Of a stretch of 64,000 nt of DNA, positions 59,760-64,000 are shown in pieces. Below the pieces are notes generated by a model. The model did not search any database and was not told where the DNA came from. It saw only the letters and a program-made list of their open reading frames with translations. This DNA is from CALHVX01 sp964640725 (GTDB taxonomy: Bacteria; Pseudomonadota; Gammaproteobacteria; Pseudomonadales; Azotimanducaceae): positions 1-64,000 of the forward strand of contig CAZXIJ010000006.1 of the NCBI GenBank assembly GCA_964640725.1, given 5' to 3'. Numbering within the stretch: the first letter of the stretch is position 1; each line of letters begins with the position of its first letter. Position numbers and translations under genes: made by a program.

Positions 59760-61991
59760 TTGAGCGATCCCATTAACGATTCTGCCTCGGCCCGTTCAGG
59801 TCAGCCCGCTTACGCGCCCGTGCGCGATCTGGTGCTGATCGGCGGTGGCCACGCCCACGTCCAGGTCCTGCGCAAGCTCGGCATGCAGCCCATGCCTGGC
59901 GTCCGCGTCACCGTCATTGCGCGCGAACCGCACACCCCTTACTCCGGCATGTTGCCTGGGCACCTTGCCGGCGCCTACAGCGCCGACGAGATGCACATCG
60001 ATCTGGGGCCGCTGTGTCGCTTCGCCGGCGCGCGCCTGCTGTGCGATGAAGTCACCGCCATGGATCTCGAAGCCCGTGTTCTCACCCTTGCGGGCAGACC
60101 GGCCTTGAGTTTTGACGCCCTGTCTTTGAACACCGGCGCGAGCCCCGGCGCCCTGGGCGCCGGGGCTGCGGCGAGCGACATCGTGCGCGTCAAGCCGATC
60201 GGCCGATTCCTGCCTGCCTGGCAGCAGTGCCTCGAAACCCTCTCGCCCGACGATCGCATCCTGCTCATGGGCGCAGGTGCCGGGGCGGTGGAGCTGGCCT
60301 TCGCCATGCGGCAGGCGGTGCCGGCATCGGTCGGGCTGGCACTGGTGGGCAGAACCCTGCTGCCGGGCTTTAACGACCGCGCCCGGGCGCAGGTCCGGCT
60401 GCAGCTGGGCCGGCAGAAGATCGCGCTGCTGGAGGGCGATCCGGTCGCCAGCTGGAGTCCCTCCGGCGCGCAGACCGAAGCGGGAGAGTGTCTGCAGGCC
60501 GAGCACTACTTTGACGTGACCGGCGTTCAGGCACCCACCTGGCTGGCCGACTCCGGCTTGCTGTTCGACGAGGACGGCTTCGTGCGTGTAGACGAGCACC
60601 TGCGGGCGCTGTCCCACAGCTTCGTTTTTGCCGCCGGCGACGTGGCCCACCTGGAAGGCCAGCCGCGGCCCAAGTCCGGCGTCTATGCAGTCAGAGCTGG
60701 CCCGGTGCTCTACGAAAACCTGCGCCGCAGCTGGACGCGACTGCCTCTGAAGCGCTACCGCGCGCAGCGCCAGGCGCTGGCGATTCTGCGGACCGGTCCC
60801 GGTCAGGCGCTGGCCGCTCGTGGGCCCCTGACCGCTCGTGGGGGTTGGGTCTGGCGGCTCAAGGACGCGATTGATCGCCGCTTCATGACGCGATTTCAGG
60901 CTTTGCCGCGGATGCCCGAACCCCTGCCACCGCCGGAGCTGGATGCTACTCTGCAGGGCGAGTTGCCCGACCCGATGCGCTGCGGCGGCTGCGGCGGCAA
61001 AATCCCTGCAGCGACCCTTGCCCGGGTCCTGGGCAGGCTGCCGCCGCAGACCCATCCGTCGTTGGTTGCCGGTGTGGGCGATGACGCTGCGCGGCTGCAG
61101 TTCGGACCAAGCGCGCCGGAAGTCCTGGCGACCGTGGACGGCTTCAGCGCCTTTATCGATGACCCCTATCGCTTCGGCCGGATTGCCTGCCTGCATGCGC
61201 TCGGTGACGTACTGGCCATGGGCGGTCAGCCAACGGCTGTGCTGGCGCTGGCCACCCTGCCGGCCATGGGACCGGCGCTACTGGAACGCGACCTGTCCGC
61301 GATGCTGGCCGGAGTGACCGAAGTGCTGGCAGAGCATGGCGCTGTGCTCGCCGGCGGCCACAGCGCCGAGGGGCCAACCATGGCGCTGGGCCTGACGATT
61401 CTCGGCGCGCCGGGGGCGCGGCTGCTGAGCAAGCGCGGTATGGCACCGGGTGCACGATTGATCTTGACCCGGGGGCTGGGCACCGGCGTGATTCTCGCGG
61501 CGGCCATGCGCGATGCGGTGCCAACCCGCGTGGTGCAGGCCACCCTGGACGAGATGGACCAGTCCAGCCGAGCGGCGCTGGAGGTCCTGCTGGCGCACGA
61601 TGCTCAGGCTGCGACGGACATTACCGGGTTCGGCCTGCTCGGCCACCTGGCAGAGATGGCGGACGACGGGCTGGGCCTGGTGCTGGACCGTCAGCAGTTT
61701 CCGGCCCTGGACGGGGTTCAGACGCTGCTTGAGGGCCCGGTGCGCAGCAGCCTGCACGCGGCCAACCGGTCTGTGCTGGCCCGATTCAGCGACGCTGCAG
61801 GCGTTTCCCTGGCCACTGCGCAAGACTGGCGCCTGGACCTTGCCTGCGATCCGCAAACTGCTGGCGGGCTGCTCGCCGCGGTGCCGGAGGCGCGCGCGCA
61901 AGACTGCCTGGCAGCGTTGCGGGCCGCGGGCTGCGCGGCGGCATCGGATATCGGCGCGGTTACCGAAAGCGGTGATTGGCAGATTGTCTGA
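59760..61991 (+). CDS. selD: FAD-dependent oxidoreductase-SelD fusion (selenide, water dikinase)
   Basis: A 743-residue fusion. Residues about 20-390 form an NDH-2-like flavoprotein (LVLIGGGHAHVQVLRKLG, FVFAAGDVAHLEGQ). From about 403 a full SelD follows: RCGGCGGKIPAATLA has Cys411 and Lys414 in the C-x-x-K spacing of E. coli Cys17/Lys20, then GVGDDAARL, LHALGDVLAMGGQP and GGHSAEGPTMALGL. SelD makes selenophosphate from selenide and ATP; the fused reductase may supply reduced selenium. Its active site uses Cys, not Sec. TTG 59760 is the apparent start. It lies 1.3 kb from selC and serves the selenoprotein at 21-22 kb. Confidence 0.93.
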   Translation: MSDPINDSASARSGQPAYAPVRDLVLIGGGHAHVQVLRKLGMQPMPGVRVTVIAREPHTPYSGMLPGHLAGAYSADEMHIDLGPLCRFAGARLLCDEVTAMDLEARVLTLAGRPALSFDALSLNTGASPGALGAGAAASDIVRVKPIGRFLPAWQQCLETLSPDDRILLMGAGAGAVELAFAMRQAVPASVGLALVGRTLLPGFNDRARAQVRLQLGRQKIALLEGDPVASWSPSGAQTEAGECLQAEHYFDVTGVQAPTWLADSGLLFDEDGFVRVDEHLRALSHSFVFAAGDVAHLEGQPRPKSGVYAVRAGPVLYENLRRSWTRLPLKRYRAQRQALAILRTGPGQALAARGPLTARGGWVWRLKDAIDRRFMTRFQALPRMPEPLPPPELDATLQGELPDPMRCGGCGGKIPAATLARVLGRLPPQTHPSLVAGVGDDAARLQFGPSAPEVLATVDGFSAFIDDPYRFGRIACLHALGDVLAMGGQPTAVLALATLPAMGPALLERDLSAMLAGVTEVLAEHGAVLAGGHSAEGPTMALGLTILGAPGARLLSKRGMAPGARLILTRGLGTGVILAAAMRDAVPTRVVQATLDEMDQSSRAALEVLLAHDAQAATDITGFGLLGHLAEMADDGLGLVLDRQQFPALDGVQTLLEGPVRSSLHAANRSVLARFSDAAGVSLATAQDWRLDLACDPQTAGGLLAAVPEARAQDCLAALRAAGCAAASDIGAVTESGDWQIV

Positions 61992-62023
61992 GCCGATCGC
62001 GCCGGGTTGCCGGAGCCGATCAC

Positions 62024-63106
62024 TCAGGCGAAAAAGTCGGCGACCGGCGGGCGGAAGCGATCCATATCGACCAGGAACGAGTCGTGGCCCTGCAAGGACG
62101 CCAGGGGATGAAAACGAACCTCGGGGATCTTGAGCTCCAACGCCTCGGCCAGTTCCTGCTGCTGCGATAGCGGGAACAGCAGGTCCGTCTCAACGCCGAT
62201 GATCATGGCGCGTTCGCATTGGACCCGGGCCATGGCCGCGCTGAGCGTGCCGCCGTGATCGGTGGCGTCAAACAGGTCCATGGCGCGGCTGAGATACAGA
62301 TAGCAGTTTGGATCGAAGGCGCCAATGAAGCGCTTGGCGTGAGCCTCCAGATAGGACTCGACCTCGAAGTCGATCCCAAAAGCGTGGCCTTGATGGGCAT
62401 CGGAGGTCGCGCGTTCCCGGCCAAAGCGCAGGTCCCATTCCTTGGCCGAGCGATAGGTGATCATGCCGAGCTTGCGCGCGAGCCGCATGCCGTTGCGCGG
62501 CGGTTGATCCATGGGGTAGTGGCCTTCTTCCCAGGAGGCGTCGGTCCAGATCAGCTCGCGCTGCAGGGAGCGCAGCGCGATCGAAAAGGGCAGGCTGCGC
62601 GCGGCTGAGGAGATGGAGACCAGGCCCCGGGCACGCTGCGGATGTTGCAAGGCGAACGCCAGCGCTGTCATGCCGCCCATAGAAGCGCCGATGACGGTAT
62701 GCAGCTGCTCGATGTTCAGCTCGTCCAGCAGCAGTGCGCCGGTGTTGGCAATGTCTTCCAGCGTCAAGACCGGAAAGCGCAGCCGCCAGGGCGCGCCGTC
62801 GTCGGGGTGCGGCGATGCCGGGCCGGTGCTGCCAAAGCAGCTCCCAAGGGAATTGACACAAATGACGAAGTAGCCGTTGGTGTCGATGGGCTTGTCAGGC
62901 CCGAGCATGTCTTCCCACCAGCCAGCGCTCGGGTCCGCCGGCGAAGAAGCGGCATGCGCCGATGGCGACAGGCCGGTAAATAGCAGCACGGCGTTGTCCC
63001 GCGCGCTGTTGAGCTTGCCCCAGCTTTCGTAGGCGAGCACGAAGTCAGGCAGGGCGCCGCATTTCAGGGCAAACGGCTGGCGGTGGTGGAAGGTCGATGC
63101 TGTCAT
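62024..63106 (-). CDS. metX: MetX-family homoserine/serine O-acyltransferase
   Basis: A 360-residue alpha/beta-hydrolase-fold acyltransferase. LSPSAHAASSPADPSAGWWEDMLGP, NSLGSCFGSTGPASPHPDD, the nucleophile GASMGGMTALAFALQ, an Asp in GVETDLLFPLSQQ and the His in LQGHDSFLVD form the MetX triad order. MetX enzymes acetylate or succinylate homoserine on the way to methionine, and some proteobacterial relatives acylate serine. Which acyl group is used cannot be decided here. ATG 63106 starts MTASTFHHRQ. It converges on the selD fusion gene. Confidence 0.92.
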   Translation of the reverse strand: MTASTFHHRQPFALKCGALPDFVLAYESWGKLNSARDNAVLLFTGLSPSAHAASSPADPSAGWWEDMLGPDKPIDTNGYFVICVNSLGSCFGSTGPASPHPDDGAPWRLRFPVLTLEDIANTGALLLDELNIEQLHTVIGASMGGMTALAFALQHPQRARGLVSISSAARSLPFSIALRSLQRELIWTDASWEEGHYPMDQPPRNGMRLARKLGMITYRSAKEWDLRFGRERATSDAHQGHAFGIDFEVESYLEAHAKRFIGAFDPNCYLYLSRAMDLFDATDHGGTLSAAMARVQCERAMIIGVETDLLFPLSQQQELAEALELKIPEVRFHPLASLQGHDSFLVDMDRFRPPVADFFA

Positions 63107-63172
63107 CGCGCCATGTTCCCGCAGGGGAGTGGGCGGTCGCAAGCGGTGCTGGCTCTAACGATATGCGCGTGC

Positions 63173-63238
63173 GAGATGTTGCGGACGAGGCAGCATCTCG
63201 GCGGGCCACCGAGCCGTGGAGTTTGCGCAGCAAACTCC
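63173..63238. terminator. Two hairpins between selC and metX
   Basis: GAGATGTTGC (63173-63182) pairs with GCAGCATCTC (63190-63199), one G-T wobble included. GGAGTTTGC (63218-63226) pairs perfectly with GCAAACTCC (63230-63238) around a three-base loop. They follow the 3' end of the minus-strand tRNA-Sec gene, so the second one is a plausible selC terminator, although no T-run follows it. Confidence 0.45.
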
Positions 63239-63264
63239 GACTCCCCCGTTATCCTTGCTTTGTC

Positions 63265-63357
63265 TGGCGGAAGAGGCAGGAGTCGAACCCACCAGGCAGG
63301 TTGCCCCACCCCAACGGCTTTGAAGGCCGCGCACCCCACCGGAGGCGATACTCTTCC
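63265..63357 (-). tRNA. selC: Selenocysteine tRNA (tRNA-Sec, anticodon UCA)
   Basis: Read on the minus strand, the 93-base gene starts GGAAGAG and ends CTCTTCC-G-CCA, giving the acceptor stem. The anticodon arm has loop CTTCAAA, i.e. anticodon TCA, which decodes UGA. A long variable arm (GGGGTGGGGCAACC...) and GGTTCGACTCC T-loop follow. Length and sequence are close to E. coli selC. It should be charged with Ser and converted to Sec by SelA, then delivered by SelB. Confidence 0.95.
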
Positions 63358-63473
63358 ACGGGCGAGCTTAGCATCGCGGCACAGAATTGTTGGTGCTAAT
63401 TGGCCCGCGCTTAGGCCTATCCCCGGACGCCGGCGGCCTGTATAAACGGTGGTTTGCACCGGTCGGACGAAGT

Positions 63474-64000
63474 ATGAGCACGGTATTGCCTGGCGTCGCG
63501 CCAGCGACACACACAGGCACCTCCTTCGGTTCCAGCGGGTATCGAACTTACGTACTGGTCTCCCTGACCGTGCTGTACACCCTGAACTTCGTCGATCGGG
63601 TGCTGGTGCAGATCCTGGCCCAGCCGATCATCGAAGAATTCAAACTGCAGGACTGGCAGTTCGGCCTGCTCTCCGGCTTTGGCTTCGCCTTCATGTACAC
63701 GCTGCTCGGCATCCCGATCGCGCGGTTGTCCGAGCGCGCCAATCGGGTTCGGATTATTGCGGCCGGCGTGATTCTGTGGTCGGTGATGACCGCGCTCTGC
63801 GGCCTGGCGGGCAGCTTCCTGGCGTTGTTGCTCTTTCGCGTTGGGGTCGGGGTGGGGGAAGCGGCGCTGACGCCGCCGGCGAACTCGCTCATTGCGGACT
63901 ACTTCGTTCCCAAAAGCCGCGCTAGAGCCATGGGCACCTATGCCATGGGCGTGACCCTGGGCGGCGTTTTCGCGGCGGCCTTCGGCGGGCCGCTGGCAGA
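63474..64000 (+). CDS. MFS transporter, Spinster-like, 5' part only
   Basis: From ATG 63474 the frame stays open to the window end (175 codons). It encodes YVLVSLTVLYTLNFVDRVLV, FGLLSGFGFAFMYTLLGIPIAR, a loop RLSERANR and FRVGVGVGEAALTPPANSLI, that is, the first half of a 12-segment transporter. It clearly resembles the MFS gene at 15371. A TATAAA lies about 35 bases upstream. The remaining half is outside the window; the substrate is unknown. Confidence 0.88.
   Translation, partial: MSTVLPGVAPATHTGTSFGSSGYRTYVLVSLTVLYTLNFVDRVLVQILAQPIIEEFKLQDWQFGLLSGFGFAFMYTLLGIPIARLSERANRVRIIAAGVILWSVMTALCGLAGSFLALLLFRVGVGVGEAALTPPANSLIADYFVPKSRARAMGTYAMGVTLGGVFAAAFGGPLA

Noticed and set aside
62024..63106. 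S-adenosylmethionine riboswitch ahead of metX
   Set aside because: The leader between metX and selC shows only simple hairpins; I could not find conserved SAM-riboswitch cores.

Overview
The window is 64 kb of GC-rich, densely packed bacterial DNA with 65 protein genes, two tRNAs (one cut by the left edge) and two 100-N assembly gaps. Gene content suggests a free-living, probably marine gammaproteobacterium with a lipid and hydrocarbon oxidising metabolism. It has many CoA-dependent enzymes, two cytochromes P450, Spinster-like MFS carriers, H-type-lectin-like and DUF4124 proteins, a PA3496-like protein and a standalone SelD fusion. This placement is inference; there is no rRNA or clear phylogenetic marker in the window. 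Start codons other than ATG (TTG, GTG) are frequent, and neighbouring genes often overlap by 1-8 bases.

Layout. 1-6.2 kb: the 3' part of tRNA-Ala(GGC), then a surface-polysaccharide cluster (methyltransferase, flippase, asparagine synthase-like amidotransferase, two glycosyltransferases). 6.3-15.3 kb: a PspA-like protein coupled to a membrane protein, cupin, flippase-like membrane protein, zinc ribbon, class II aldolase, MscS, nitroreductase, acyl-CoA dehydrogenase, GNAT and histidine phosphatase; a perfect 23-bp inverted repeat lies at 14.5 kb. 15.4-25.5 kb: MFS, methyltransferase and kinase-like genes, then a minus-strand run DUF2855 - thioredoxin-fold selenoprotein - RecQ - deazaflavin-type nitroreductase, and an LLM-class oxidoreductase. 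25.6-34.6 kb: SDR, an internally deleted GST, a phosphatase, VOC, an S9 peptidase, a secreted lectin-like protein and an amidohydrolase. 34.7-42.5 kb: alpha-hydroxy-acid oxidase, CYP153-like P450, TauD-like dioxygenase, CoA transferase, PHP and a MaoC pair. 42.1-50.0 kb: a long minus-strand operon combining a Tat-exported Fe-S aldo/keto reductase, larC-larB-larE (nickel-pincer cofactor synthesis, no larA), an aldo/keto reductase, an SDR, a thiolase-fold protein without its nucleophilic Cys, and a DUF35 OB-fold partner. 50.4-56 kb: a CYP102-type P450-reductase fusion, an R-hydratase and an acyl-CoA ligase. 56.2-64 kb: a beta-CASP nuclease with a small coupled Cys/His protein, TerC, Lrp, the oxidoreductase-SelD fusion, metX, tRNA-Sec (selC) and a partial MFS gene.

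The strongest story is selenium. An in-frame UGA at 21887-21889 (minus strand) interrupts a thioredoxin-fold protein exactly at its redox site (WAPY-U-GC). A hairpin with bacterial SECIS geometry follows it, and the same window encodes both selenophosphate synthetase (selD) and the UGA-decoding tRNA-Sec. A gene caller would split this gene into two broken halves. SelA and SelB are not in the window. Other points of interest are larBCE without larA inside a CoA-metabolism operon, two codon-multiple tandem repeats that start at stop codons and both broke the assembly, and a recQ gene with no canonical start codon.
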